Below, in pieces: positions 29,151 through 40,548 of a stretch of 64,000 nucleotides of DNA (its first letter is position 1; each line of letters begins with the position of its first letter). A program made the position numbers and the translations under genes. The stretch comes from Adiantum capillus-veneris (Eukaryota > Streptophyta > Polypodiopsida > Polypodiales > Pteridaceae). The notes beneath the pieces were generated by a model that had not been told where the DNA came from, ran no database searches, and saw only the letters and a list, made by a program, of their open reading frames with translations. The DNA lies in NCBI GenBank assembly GCA_014529385.2, contig CM043958.1:86250525-86314524 (forward strand), in the 5' to 3' direction.

Positions 29151-29527
29151 CTTTCTCTCTCATCCCCTACATGCAAGGCTCGCCCCCTCCTAAGTAGGGA
29201 TTGCAAAGACTTTTTTGTACACACACAAAGCATCCAATTCCCCTATGGTTGACCTTTGGACACAACCTTTGAATTTTGGAACCTTAGTATTTTGGAAGTC
29301 TTAATGGGTTGAACCTTAGGGTCTTTTTAGCCCATTGTTGCACATGGCTCTTTTGCAGATGGCCCCCCTTTTGGATCCCTATTTTCCCTCCTTTGGATCC
29401 CTACAGTGGCCGGTCTACTAGCTTAACCAATATTTTAGCTTTTTCTCCCCTGGCACTTCCCCATATTAAATGATCAGTTTAACATGAGAAAATCATTTAG
29501 GAGAATTAGATATTAATTATTATGACA
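27986..29527 (-). mobile_element. 5' LTR of nested gypsy element
   Basis: 1542 bp, beginning (minus) TGTCATAATAATT and ending TAAATGTTACA directly before the primer-binding site. It contains a (TG)n run at 29082-29149. The last 59 bp recur at 25404-25462 with a few differences. Confidence 0.88.
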
Positions 29528-29939
29528 AGTTGCATTACCACTGAACTCGTGGCCACAAGATTTACATTTAAGTCGAGATGTATTTCTCCAAGCTTTCAAC
29601 TCATGCACATAACTCCACTCTTGTCCTTTCACCATGATCCACAAAAGTAATTGCTAGTAAAGACAAAGTCAATGATCATTTTCATAATCAAAATCAATTT
29701 AAATATTAAATTAATTTAACTAACAATGATTGAACGAAATTAAAATAATTAAAAACAATGATTGAACAAAAATACAATAATAAAAAACAATACCATTGGA
29801 TTACATATAAATTGCATCGATTTATCTAAAGTGCAAGCTTGTAGCTTTAACACATTACGATAATCAATAATTATAATTAAATCAAGTATTAAAATGATTA
29901 TCATTATAAATTGTTATACCTACAAGAGCTATAAGTGAC

Positions 29940-30873
29940 ATTTTTAAATGTCAAAACGATATTCACTTACAATACTTGATAATTATCGTATCTATGTAAA
30001 GTGCGAACAAAAAGTTCTTACACTTTACCATAGATTTTTAATCGATTATCTATCTACAATGCAAGCATGTGTATGCTCTCACACAGTACGGTAGATTTTG
30101 CAGTCCAAATAAAGATAAGAGAATATCAATATTTTTGGACATGTTTCTCCTAAATTTTTACTCTAGTGAGAGCATAGCAGTGTGAATAGCTCTACATAAA
30201 ACGTAAAAATATAATTTTGTTTCATTATATTCATTTTGAAGTGAGAGAAAATCTCTACACATCAAAATCGAACTTTAAACTACATAAAATTAATTTTTAT
30301 GTAATTATATTTTTAAACTAATTATCTCATGTGAGAGTACACTCTACACACAACGATAATATCCTAATTTTTTAATTAGTCACTTTCAAGTGTCAATTAA
30401 TCGAACACATTGACAAGTGATTCTTATAATTACATTTGTATCAGGTGAGAGATTAAACTCTTCACAAAATACAAACTTTCAACTATTTACTATTTTTTTC
30501 AAAACAAATTCATAAATTTGAATCACAAAACTTAAATTCCATTGAATTTTAATTTTTATTTAAGTTTTATTTTTTTACATATTACTCTTTTGATCGTTTG
30601 GTGAGAATACTCACATGGAAAACACTGACTGTGAAAGATGGTGTGAAGGCTGTCGCGTGTTGCTATATATACTAACATATTCGATTGTTAAAATTTTAGA
30701 TCGAAAATAATTTCGTTCGAAAAGTTTTTCGATCGAAAAACCAAGAAGTTATACGTTTGGCCGTGTATGCTGATGTGGCACCGTATAATACGGCCGTATA
30801 ATTTAAATAAACGAATATTACACCCATTATTCGCGTATTATACGTCTCCCGAATAACGAATAATGCAAGTTAG
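29940..30873 (-). promoter_or_regulatory. Right terminus and subterminal repeats of hAT, transposase promoter
   Basis: Repeats of GTGAGAG, a 4-7 base gap, then CTCTACACA or a close form lie at 30241-30261, 30331-30350 and 30445-30466. Looser copies start at 30166 and 30601. Their reverse complement is the motif seen at the left end. Toward the end lie TTTCGATCGAAA (30727-30738) and a TATA-like TATATATAGC read on the minus strand (30662-30672), mirroring the left terminus. The layout puts a promoter at each end, driving the two genes toward each other. Confidence 0.65.
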
Positions 30874-30881
30874 GAATAGTT

Positions 30882-31319
30882 TCAAAATACCCCAACAGTG
30901 TAAGTGCCATGATGCAATGACTAATTCCATTAGTCAAGAAGCACTCTAATGAGTCTTGAAATGAAGGCATGATACTCCAGAGGGCATTGCAATAATCAAC
31001 CTCCTATTCTTCAAAATAACCTACCACACTTGGGTGATCTATACATCATGCCACTTGGGATTTTGAACTTAAAAGCCTGAAACAATCCAACAAAACTAAA
31101 AGTCATATTGGGTTCGGTAATTTTTACCTCATGAAGAGCGTTTCAAGCTCACGAGGAGATGATGTTAGCATCATAGAAACAGTTCCAAGAGACTTTGCAG
31201 ATCTATCCTTTAATTCTTGAACTCAACTTGTTATTTAAGTGGAAATTCAGATATCCAAACTCATAGTCAAACCCAAGGAATGCAACTTGTGCCAATTCAG
31301 ATATTCCACACTTAGGGCC
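30882..31319. other. Intergenic, nothing recognised
   Basis: No supported gene or repeat between the right target duplication of the hAT element and the next retroelement fragment. Confidence 0.5.
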
Positions 31320-32335
31320 TCCACATACATTTCCTATGGCAAGGGTAACAAAAGTGGGGAACTTGAGCTACCTATATCATCGTAGGGATCTCAACATTCG
31401 AGCACACCCCAACTCAAAGAAAACCTCACGCTATCAACCCTCCAAAAGGATAATGCAGACACAAAAGGACTAGCCACAGTCTGAGAAAGGGTTCTTCTGG
31501 TCCGAGTCTCGGAAATAGCTGAGAAAAACTGCCAAAATAGCCAAAAATGACTCCACATATAGTACAGTGGGTAGTGTCCACAACTCAATGTACATGAGTG
31601 AAACGCGCTCAACACCAAGAACTGTTGCATGCATTAAAAGTGGTCCTTGCACGGATACCTGCTATCAAAAGAGCTCAATAGCACTAGATGTGCTCACACA
31701 AAAATGCATATGTCAACGCATCTGTCCGTAGAGAAATTGCTATCAAAATGATTTTCAAATCGCCTGTGAAAGCGCTCCGTTTGGTAATCTGGAGAATGTG
31801 TGTGTGGATAGGCTCAAAAGCCCCCTGTAACATGGAACCTGCATGTCGGTGTAGGTATGTACAGATTTCTATCGTCGGGCAAAAATATGCTAGTCGCATA
31901 GCTGCCAAAGGTGTCGTAGTCAAAAACCGTACCTTAGAGCGTGATCGGAGTGCTTGATGCCGATGCCGGGTGTCATTCCTCTATGGTAGAGGCACCTCAC
32001 CCGTGTGTGTCGAAAGCACAGCTGTTGATCGCGGGAAAAGTCGTCCACGTGAAACCGGTGTCGGGTTGAATATTGAGAATACGCCCGTAATGAGAGTAAT
32101 GTCGAGCCGATGCCAAAACACGAGAATTGGTGTTGAAACGGCTCTAATTGCCGATGTCGATGTCGTTCCCCACCGCCGGACGGGAGTGGCTAGCCAAATA
32201 GCTGTAAGGAAAATCGAATCATCGATGTCGAGGCATGTATGTCGATGTCGCAAAACCTGCTCACTCTCACTCGCTCGCTCTGTCTCTCGCTCGCTCACTC
32301 TCTCTCTCTTTCTCTCACTCACTCTCTCAAGCTAG
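31320..32335 (-). mobile_element. Leader of a copia-like element, inverted relative of 60.7-61.2 kb
   Basis: Read on the minus strand it follows the plus-strand leader at about 60690-61190. Shared blocks include ACTCCCGTCCGGCGGTG, TTAGAGCCGTT, GAGACTCGGACCAGAAGA (GAGACTCAGACCAGAAGA in the other), CCTTTTGGAGGGT and CGCCATAGGA-like sequence. It stops before the gag start. Repeated CGACATCGG-type words are characteristic of both leaders. Confidence 0.8.
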
Positions 32336-32519
32336 CTCTCTATCTCTGTCTCTCAAGGTCAGTCTCTCTATTCAAGCTGCCCAAGTGTGAGCGGTCATCG
32401 AAGAGTCAGAGGATCGGATGACACTTAGAGGGTTGAGGACTATCTCTCTCTCTTTCTTAGGTGCTATTTCAAGCTGGATCTCTCTACTCAAGCTCGATCA
32501 TTGTAAAACTAGATCGGAT

Positions 32520-32530
32520 GGTGTGTGTGT

Positions 32531-32622
<92 letters not shown>
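32520..32622. repeat. (TG)n microsatellite
   Basis: About 50 TG units with one TATG interruption, within the leader of the minus-strand copia-like element. Confidence 0.97.
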
Positions 32623-32623
<1 letters not shown>

Positions 32624-33086
32624 CGTGAGCAACCGAGGATTATTATGGGATCAATTTCTTGCACAACCATAGTATGTAGAAATAAAGTTTTAAAAAAATG
32701 TATCTTGCTTTTCTGTCTAAGGGGCGACCAGGCAAAGATAACGAGTTGACGAGCCAGGGGCGAGGGTGTGTGTGTTTGTGCTCTTTTGCTAGCCATGCTG
32801 AGTCAATTCTCCTTGTATTCTTTGCCCCTTGCAATGCTCGCTTCTGCTCGACTGCTCTCGGAGTTTGAACTGCAGGCTCTGCATCTTGCTATAGACATAG
32901 TGGGTGTGTGGGTGTGTGTGTTATGCCCTTTGCCAACGCTGCTCGGATTTTCATACACTCAATTCTCTCTCTATGTCGTTGTTGCTCGCTGACTTTCTAC
33001 TGTTGCATCCAATTTGCATCCAAGGCTACAATCCCCCTAAGCTACTGTGCATTCAATCCAACCTCCACCAATGCTCTAATACCAAT

Positions 33087-33299
33087 TGTGGGGGTTGTCG
33101 GGCGGATTGTGCGTGTGAGGAATGCATGCAAGAGAGGGGAGAAGAGAATTGGGGAGGGGATGAAGCACAAACAGGGAGTTGGGTTAGTGGAGAGGAAAGT
33201 GAGAGAGTAGTCAACTCTCTCACTTTCTCTCCCTATATTGATTAGGGAAAGAAAAGAGTAAGGGTGGTTTCCCACGGCCACATGGCCTACATCCCAACA
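33087..33299 (-). mobile_element. Candidate small LTR with primer-binding site
   Basis: In the minus direction it runs from TGTTGGGATG to CCCCCACA, followed by TTGGTATTAGAGC (33085-33073), a close match to the plant initiator-Met primer-binding site. The leader fragment at 31320-32335 lies downstream in the same direction, so LTR, primer site and leader form one truncated element. The second LTR was not found, so the 213-bp length is provisional. Confidence 0.6.
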
Positions 33300-34750
33300 T
33301 CCAAACCATATAGAAGTACACTCTACTTACATCCACAAGGTGCTTTATATTACCCATACCTTATCTTCTTCTTTTTTTTAAATGATCATTTGATCTAGAT
33401 TTGAATCAACTCAAAAAAATACATGTAAACCCCCTAGCATATCCTTTGCAGAGGGTTTTCCACCCTATACAAAGTTCGTTCAATGGACGCAAAGCCCGTT
33501 GGTGCAGCCAAAGTTTGTCAGCCATAGAAGATGGCATGGGCAGGTATGTTCATGATGGCAGATGCAAGGCAAAGGGCTAGAGCAACTTCAAAGTTCCTGG
33601 ACAGACAGGTAGCACCGGATATGTATGGCTAATGCGGTTTATAGGCCAAGAAGGGCGCCAAAAAGGGCTAATTTGAGGAGGAAATGAAAGAGGTTCAAGG
33701 TGCAATCTTTGGGCCTAGAAATGTAGAGCTTGAAGTGCTAAAGGAGTAGGTCCAGATGGCTCATCAAACCGAGCTACAAAGCCCAAGATATTTGAGTTTG
33801 AAGGTGGAGTGCATTGCAGATCCTCGTCAGGCGGTAGGGCATCTGGGGGCTCTTGGGACACGTAGCCCAAGTGGATGTTAGTGTATAGACGTGTAGTGCT
33901 CTAGTTATGGAGCATTCCCGTCTTTTCGGATTGTAGATCAAAGCTATGGATTGCAGGTTATGGCCATTCGAAGTTTTGACAGGGGCCGGGTTGGTGTCCA
34001 CATGACCACATGGGGAGTCTTTCCGTCTGGCATTTTTTGGGCCTCAACAAAGTTTGAGAAGGTGCTATGCGTGTATGGAGATAATAAGAATTGACTTCTC
34101 GTCAAACAGAGCCGGGAGCAAAAAGTTATAGCGGTTGGAAGATTGGGTGCGGTTGCTCGTGGATGTTTGCAGATGAAGTTTAGTGTTTTTTGTGGCCTCA
34201 GTTCGGGTGCTTAGAAATCTCAAAATGCGGCAAGGTCAGACGAGTTGGGAGCCAATCATGTGCTTTTTTGACCGGGCTTCGCAATTTGCCCATTGAGCAT
34301 GTAAGCATGGAGATCCTGCAGGTCAAAGAGACCAAAAAATTGGCCATTGGAGAGGTTTTTTTTTTAAGAATTTTCAAGTGAAAGGGGGAACAATGGAAGC
34401 AGCTCCCGGGCAGCCACCACATGGAAAGGAGAAGTCCCATATGCGCAAGAGAAAGCGTGAAAGCAAGGGTATATCACCTCAAGCGTGAGCCTCTATTGGG
34501 AGTGTGTGAGGGAGTGAGAGCTCCCATTGAGCATGGTGATGGCTGTCGCCCCTTGGGCGCTGCGCAGTGGCACTAGTGGCGGACACCGATGGTTTTGGCG
34601 ACAGTGGCCAGCGCGAGATAGCGCCAGTGGTGCGTGCCCACATGGGAGCGGTCTATGGTCAACACACAAGCAGAGCTGACGTGGCAGTACCCTTGATAAG
34701 GTCCTGTTCTTGCGCCCGTTCTTTTGAGTACTAAGGCAAAGCATCCCCTC

Positions 34751-34772
34751 CCACTAGCGATATCGCTAGTGG
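34751..34772. repeat. 22-bp perfect palindrome in the LTR
   Basis: The arm CCACTAGCGAT is followed directly by its reverse complement. Units 1 and 2 carry the same site with one or two changes (about 6140, 6441 and 10752). Confidence 0.9.
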
Positions 34773-34800
34773 TGAGGTAAGGGGCAGTTCATGTGGAAAG

Positions 34801-34844
<44 letters not shown>

Positions 34845-35162
34845 GGCAACTATCCAAGTGGGCACATATAGGGGATGGTGTGCCATGACAGACAGCTAGC
34901 AGAGGGTGAGGAATGAGGCGTCTAAGGGGACTCCAAGGCAAGTTCCAATAGAAAGCAGACGGTCGAGCCAGGTGGCCTTGAGGATCACTTGAAGCGGGCA
35001 GTTCCAAGTGGCCAAACATGGAGAGGTGTCCCCGATGCAAATGTTTCCAAAGAGATGTAGACCAAGTGTATGCTATGCACAAAAAATACTAATGTGAGCT
35101 CAAAGTTGTTTGCACTAGCTGAGGAAGCTCCCTTTTTGTCTTTTTTTGGACTTAGCCCCCTC

Positions 35163-35169
35163 TATAAAA
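35163..35169 (+). promoter_or_regulatory. TATA box of unit 4 LTR
   Basis: TATAAAA in CCCCTCTATAAAAGGGG, followed by short TTTTGCCATTATGC-type repeats and the leader. Units 1 to 3 lack this segment. Confidence 0.65.
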
Positions 35170-35879
35170 GGGGATGAACGTGAATTTTTAGGGCCTTTTT
35201 TCCATTATGCTTTTTTCCATTGTGCTTTTGCCATTAGGCTTTTTGCCGAGGGTTGTGCTGGCAGGGAATTGATTGTACATGGTTGTGTATATGCAAGGAA
35301 ATCCATCATTGCTGTCTCTTGGCAACATTCCCCCTTCTCTTCTCTGCTTGTGTGCGTGTGTTTCCGGGTGTGTGTGTCCCCCCGAGGTTTGTCGTGCAAA
35401 GAGAGATAGAGAGAGGTTTTGTGCGTGTGGAAGGCTGTGAATTGGGCAGAGCGGAATGATTTGATATGTTTGATGTGTTGCAAGGCGTGTGTGCATATAG
35501 TCATGTGCAAGCGGTGGTTTGCGTGCGGATAGTTTCGAGTTTTGAAGGTGAACTCTGGTGGATTGGGGTGTTGTGTATACCCTTGGCTATAGTGAGGCAT
35601 TCGTTGTGTGCTAGGTGTGTTCCCCTTTCCCCCTCTCCATCTTCTATTTCCCCCAGGAGTAGCTCATTGATGCTCCGATTTCAGGTTGAAAGCAAGGTTT
35701 GGTAGTCGACGAAGTGATTGTCTGATGGTCAAAGTGTTCGGTGGTCCACTTTGAAACTAGAAGAGCTGGTGGAGCCAAGTTTTACCCCATATTTATGGGT
35801 GTTGAAGATCCCGAGGATTGATTAGCGGATTTCGAGTTATGGCTATTGTTGATGCATATGTTAGGGACTAATAGAAGAG

Positions 35880-36890
35880 TTGAAGGCACCAGAACAAAGG
35901 AATGGTACCGTGCGAAAACTTACGATTCTTCAAGTTCTGATAATAACTCTGATCATGAGAGGGAGGAAATTCATGTCAAGATTTGTGACAGAATTTAGAA
36001 ACTCACAGTTGAGCTAGATGACATTAGGAAAACTTTGCTTGAAGCAGCGAAGTTCATCACACAGCGAAGGAAGGCCGAGGCGGAAGCTAGAGCAGTTGAA
36101 TTGGCTGATGTCAGAGATGATGAAGTGTCGGTAATACAGGTCAATTACAAGGTTAGAAAACAGTGGGAGCCACTATCTAGTGTCATATTGGATGGAGGAG
36201 CAGGAGTAAATATCATGGGGTCATTTCTTCAGCAAATACAAACCTGCAACTAGCACCTTTCAAAGTTTGAATGGCAAATCATCGCCTGGTGCAGGCAGTT
36301 GGTATGATAGAGAGTCTGCAGATAAGAGTAGGTAAAGAAAAGTTCAAAACTAGCTTCCTAGTACTGGACGTGCAAGGTGCATATGGGATGATATTGGGGC
36401 GCCCATGGTTGCGAACAACACAGTCTGTTCATGACTATGCTAATCAGACTTTGACAATACGAGGTGCCAGTAGTAGCAGAATTTAGATTCAGACAAACAA
36501 CACTAGAAGCTAGCGAAAGGAGCTGCAACCAGAAGAGCTTTGCCAGAAGTATAAGGTGAAGCAAATTGAGAGGATGCTGGCGGCAATGAATATTTTTCCA
36601 TTAACCGAAATAGATCTCAATGCAATGTTAGTGGACAAGGATCAGGCTGAAAAGCAAAAGAAGCAATTTCTAGACCAGTTCATTGAACTGAACTCTAGAG
36701 AACGCCCAGTTCAGCTGACTGGAAGGCCAAAAAGACTAGTTGATTCCAGTACACCAGTGGTTTGTGAACAAGCATACTCTGAAGAAGTTATTGAAAATCA
36801 GAATACCAGTTCAGAGCTCAAGGGACAGTCTTGGGATTATGTTGAGGAGTCAACTAAAAAAAAAGGTGGTGGGCCTAATTAGTTTCTTCT
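35880..36890 (+). pseudogene. Ty3/gypsy-type aspartic protease fragment
   Basis: Frames with one or more stops read a charged linker (RRKAEAEARAVELADVRDD). Then comes the protease active site, VILDGGAGVNIMG, and after a stop MANHRLVQAVGMIESLQIRV and SFLVLDVQGAYGMILGRPWL. A DQAEKQKKQFLDQFIEL region follows to 36882. The DGGAGVN and MILGRPWL motifs are typical of retroviral-like proteases of plant gypsy elements. The fragment is joined to unit 4 of the gag-only family without a linker and has no reverse transcriptase after it. Confidence 0.8.
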
Positions 36891-37029
36891 AGATGATCAA
36901 GAAATAGAGGAATGAAATCTAGGTTCTGAAACTCCTAATATGGAGCACTATTTTCCTATCTCCTTGTTAGCTCCTAATTACTTTTCTTGTAATAAGTGTG
37001 GGTAATATCTCTCTTGGAAATGGAGCTTT

Positions 37030-37740
37030 GAATGTTTAGCTACATATGCTTAGATTATCAATGAATCTCTTCTCTATTTCTAAAGCAACATGTACAAGCT
37101 CCGCATTTATTTTGATGATTACATATGAAAGTGATTGGTCAAAGAAGTCGATCAATAGTGCCTCATCATCATCAAAGATGCCTACTACAATCTTTCTCTT
37201 CTATTTTCTAAAATTTCACATTTGTATCAATATTTCTCTCTCACAAAAGGACTTGCCATAGTTGATGAGACTATTCTTTGGCACTCTCGTTTTGGAGGCT
37301 ATGTTTCACTCTCATTAGGTGATCCTATGATAGTCTTCTGTTGAGGAAAATACATAAAAGCATGTTCCTAATCTAGCCTAGATGAAGGTAATTTGTGAAA
37401 GTGGATTTTCAAAGTCAATTTCATTGTGATCGTTCTTTAGACAAGTACCAAGGCTCATTTTGTTTGAGTGAATTTTTTCCTCCCGTTGCATGATTCACTA
37501 CTATATCTTATGATTGCACTTCTTGCACATTATTGATGGGTAGTTTACTAAATGGCTGTCAAGTCTACTTTATTGATTGGTGGCTTAAGAGTAGGAAGTC
37601 TAAGTGGAACAACCCCTTGGTTTTATGATCATGCTTTTGTAAGGATCATGTGTACTTGTTGAAGAAGACATTATATGGTGTTAAGTGGGCACCCAAGGCT
37701 TGGTATCAAAAGATGGATAGTTATCTTATCTATTTGAAAA
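37030..37740 (+). pseudogene. Decayed copia pol fragments
   Basis: LSMNLFSISKAT (about 37052) and ETILWHSRFGG (about 37270) are remnants of the copia pre-integrase region. [20 protein letters not shown] (about 37640-37700), followed by [12 protein letters not shown], is the copia reverse transcriptase motif usually read LYGLKQAPRAWY. Everything between is lost or unreadable. Confidence 0.7.
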
Positions 37741-39777
37741 TTGGTACTCCATGTGGGATCCTCAAAACCGTTTTCAAGGGCCATCACTAATAATCAAAAC
37801 CCCAAGGGTAGGGTTGCTGAGGTTCGGATGTCACCTTTACGTTCATCTATGCGTGTGAACTTCCACTTGGATCATATCTTCTGTCCATGCAAATATTGTT
37901 AATAGTTGTGCATAGAAATATTGCTCATAGAATTAAAGAATAATTTCATTTTCAAAAAAGGTAGAGGACCAAACAAAGATATGGCTTTCCATCAAGAACC
38001 CTGTCTAAGGTGAAGATCAAAGTATAGATGGGCATTTAAAGCAGTTCAATGAGTAACCGGGCAAATAGTGTAAGGTTTTGGGTAATGTGATTTATCCTCT
38101 TATGCTTAAAAACAAAATGTTATGGAAAGTTTGAGAGCTGATTTAAGGTTAAAGATTGAGCTTGAATGTACAAAGGCTCTTGGTGAGACAATAAACGTTG
38201 CAAATGCGAATGAGAAGGAAAATGGTGCACTTAATGCAGTCTTAAAGAATAAGCATGACAATAATCAAAAGGTAATTGGCATTAATGATGTATATATTGT
38301 ATGTACAGTGGAAGGGGAGCATGTGGACAATGCTAAATCGAATGTTGAGTGTCTTTTTGCTTTATGTGAAGTAGTTGAGAACAATTTGCAATTCAATGAG
38401 AATATTCATGCGCAAGTGCATGGTACTAATAAAGAAATTTCTCAAGCAGATGCTATGGTTGAATATATGCTACATGTCGCTAGCATGTTATGTACCTTGT
38501 TAATGAGGACACTATCCATAAGGAATCTCATTATTACATATGTCATGATATATGTATCTATGTTTTTGTGTTCTTAAGGATATGGAAAACCATGAGAGTG
38601 TTTTTTTTTAATCACATGATGGAACGATTAATATACTATATTTAAATATAGAACAAGATTGATGGGAGGATTAATGAAACTAAATTTCAATCTTGTTCTA
38701 TTGAGCTAAAGATATGTAAAGAGCATAGCATAATTGCTAAAGATATTTGGAATATGAAGAGTATAAAACATGAGGTGTATATGTATGAGTGTATGAAAAT
38801 GGATAAGAAAATTTTGATGATATTTTGGAGGAAATACTACATTCTTACTTGCATGTTATGCCGATGAAACATTCACTCTATGTGGTCCCTATAGAGAATG
38901 CTTTGTTTTGTGCTAGAAAGGGAATTGGATTATAAGTATGGTATGTAGTTTGATATTGGGAGAATCGATAGGCCTAATCTCTCTTTATGAAGTTGGATCG
39001 TATGTCATAATGTCTTCTGATCCATCGACTGTACGTGCTTATTTGCTACTATTGAGCAAGAGGCTCTAGCAAATTTGAGGGGTGGAAAACTAAATTTTGG
39101 ACACTCCATTTGTTTGTAAATTTTGTTTATATTCACATGCATTGCTCCAAGTGGATGATCAACTCTATGTCCTTATTGCTATTGTTCATTAGGAAGCTTT
39201 AGCAAACTCAGGGGTAGCAAACGGCATTTTGGACACTACATTTGTTTGTAAACATTTGTCTTGCTTGATCAATCATATATACATCCAAGTAAAATTGATT
39301 ATGTGGTATCAACTAGTGGATTGTTTTATGCACCCGTGTATGCTATATGAGAAATTTGACATGTAAGCAAGTAAGGGGGCAACTTCCTATTAGAAATTAT
39401 GGTTTTGTTCATTGGGTCTCCTCTCCCTCTTGGATGCCAATTTCTTCTCTCGCTTGGTCTCTCTTTGTCTAGGCAACCTTCTATCCCACAAATATTGCTC
39501 ATGATTGTGCATAAATTCATACTTCAACATGTAAGCCTGTAAGTTTTGTGATAGATGTATGGCTTAAAATTGTGTTTTTGATAAGGTGAATTGTGAAGAG
39601 AAACAATTTGATTCCAAGTGCATTGGTTGGTGAGAACCGCAAATCTCGTACCTAAAGAGGCTTCTTTTCTTTTATGTGTGGTCTCTTGGATGGGCAACCA
39701 CTAGTAAAGTTTCGTGCTCAAGATCTTTCTTATATGCGTCTTTTGAACTTTTTTGCTTGCTTCCCATACAAATGTAG

Positions 39778-39833
<56 letters not shown>

Positions 39834-40093
39834 TTTTAGGAAAAGAAGAAAGAGTGAGAAATGAAAATTGATATAGTTTAAGCACTCTAGACCAAAGAGT
39901 GTAGGAGTGTTTCGATGAAGGGAAATCCCTTTGAGGACTTAAATTATACTTTCATTTCTCATTCTCAAAGGCACTTCAGTTCTCACCCCAAGAAGTGCCT
40001 TTGAGACATATTGTATAGGCCTTGCCTAAGTAGGCCGAAAAGAGGCAACAACAACACCCTCAAAGACTTCATGTGCGAAACTAAGATGTCAAA
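37460..40093 (+). repeat. Segmental duplication, copy 1
   Basis: It is colinear with 43418-46738 from GTTGCATGATTCACTACTAT to CCGAAAAGAGGCAA. It includes the copia RT remnant, an ORF of about 120 codons, a long noncoding stretch and a (GA)n at 39783-39830. Copy 1 lacks the 414-bp MITE and about 257 bp (44586-44842) present in copy 2. Confidence 0.92.
38122..38577 (+). other. ORF within duplication copy 1, unrecognised
   Basis: It contains NEKENGALNAVLKNKHDNNQ and EGEHVDNAKSNVECLFALCE. The same segment is read at 44661-45059, but most differences between the copies change amino acids and the second has a stop. It looks like decayed coding DNA rather than a gene under selection. No family recognised. 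Confidence 0.4.
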
Positions 40094-40548
40094 AGAGAGG
40101 CCGTGACTCTACTCATAAACGTTCACAAGGGGCAATAAACCAGGTGCCCCCAATAAACATTTACAAGGGGCCCTAAAGCAGGTGCCCCCAAAAAGCTGTT
40201 CATGAAAAGCTATGCTCCCAAACGTGTGTGCCCTTGGGGCTGGCCATAAACCGCGGGTGTCCATACATGCCACATCATCAACCTCCACGATTTTTGGGCC
40301 TGCCCGTACAAAATGCAATGTCAGCAACCTCTACGTGATTTGGGGATGTCCACACTTTTCTTTGAAGGGTTTTAGGCTCCTCAGCCATAATCTGTAAGTA
40401 GGTGGGTTAGGATTGGGTTCTTAAACCCTCTATTTCAATAGAAATCTTTTGGTGAAGTCAATCAAGAGAATACTGTCAGCCTGTCAGTATCCCTAAAATC
40501 TCAACAAGAAGTTAGTGACTTGATTCCATTTGAAACAACCTTGCATTA
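40094..40548. other. Spacer, nothing recognised
   Basis: No supported gene. Short direct repeats (ACAAGGGGC...AGGTGCCCCCA) occur near 40124-40190. Confidence 0.45.

Larger units (their letters stand above)
25404..29527 (-). mobile_element. Ty3/gypsy-type LTR retrotransposon nested in hAT, pol deleted
   Basis: It is flanked by a 5-bp target duplication, GGTTG (25399-25403) and AGTTG (29528-29532, one mismatch), within the BED zinc finger of the transposase. In the minus direction it has a 5' LTR (29527-27986), a primer-binding site TTGGTATCAAAGC (27985-27973), a leader, gag and protease. Then come only the last 59 bp of the 3' LTR (25462-25404). Reverse transcriptase, RNase H, integrase and most of the 3' LTR are gone in one deletion. 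The direct repeat of the LTR end, TGTAACATTTAATGGCC, is what reveals both borders. Confidence 0.92.
23411..29635 (-). pseudogene. hAT transposase, split by retrotransposon insertion
   Basis: The ATG is at 29635. The first half of a BED zinc finger is at 29635-29533 (EWSYVHELKAW..., CKSCGHEFSGN). The second half is at 25398-25210 (RIKEHLFKVLGNVEKC). Removing the insert and one duplication rejoins the frame exactly. A frameshift near 25200 leads into the main frame: a DUF659-type region with ALDGWTN (first catalytic Asp), an in-frame TAA (24698-24700), VTDNAANY (second Asp) and CAAHTLNLLLKDIG. Then comes the dimerisation region with SGSCEQNWS, holding the catalytic Glu. The C-terminus is Asp/Glu-rich. 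The enzyme normally cuts and joins hAT ends. Catalytic residues are present, but insertion, frameshift and stop inactivate this copy. Confidence 0.92.
33500..35868 (+). mobile_element. Inverted copy of gag-only LTR family, unit 4
   Basis: The whole LTR-like block of units 1-3 is present in reverse orientation (about 33500-35643). The first about 200 bp of the Gag-like frame follow (ATG at 35668-35670, MLRFQVESKVW then stop). The match ends abruptly at 35868, where Ty3/gypsy protease sequence begins. It carries (GA)n at 34807-34841. It is the only copy with a TATA box (TATAAAA, 35163-35169). Confidence 0.7.
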
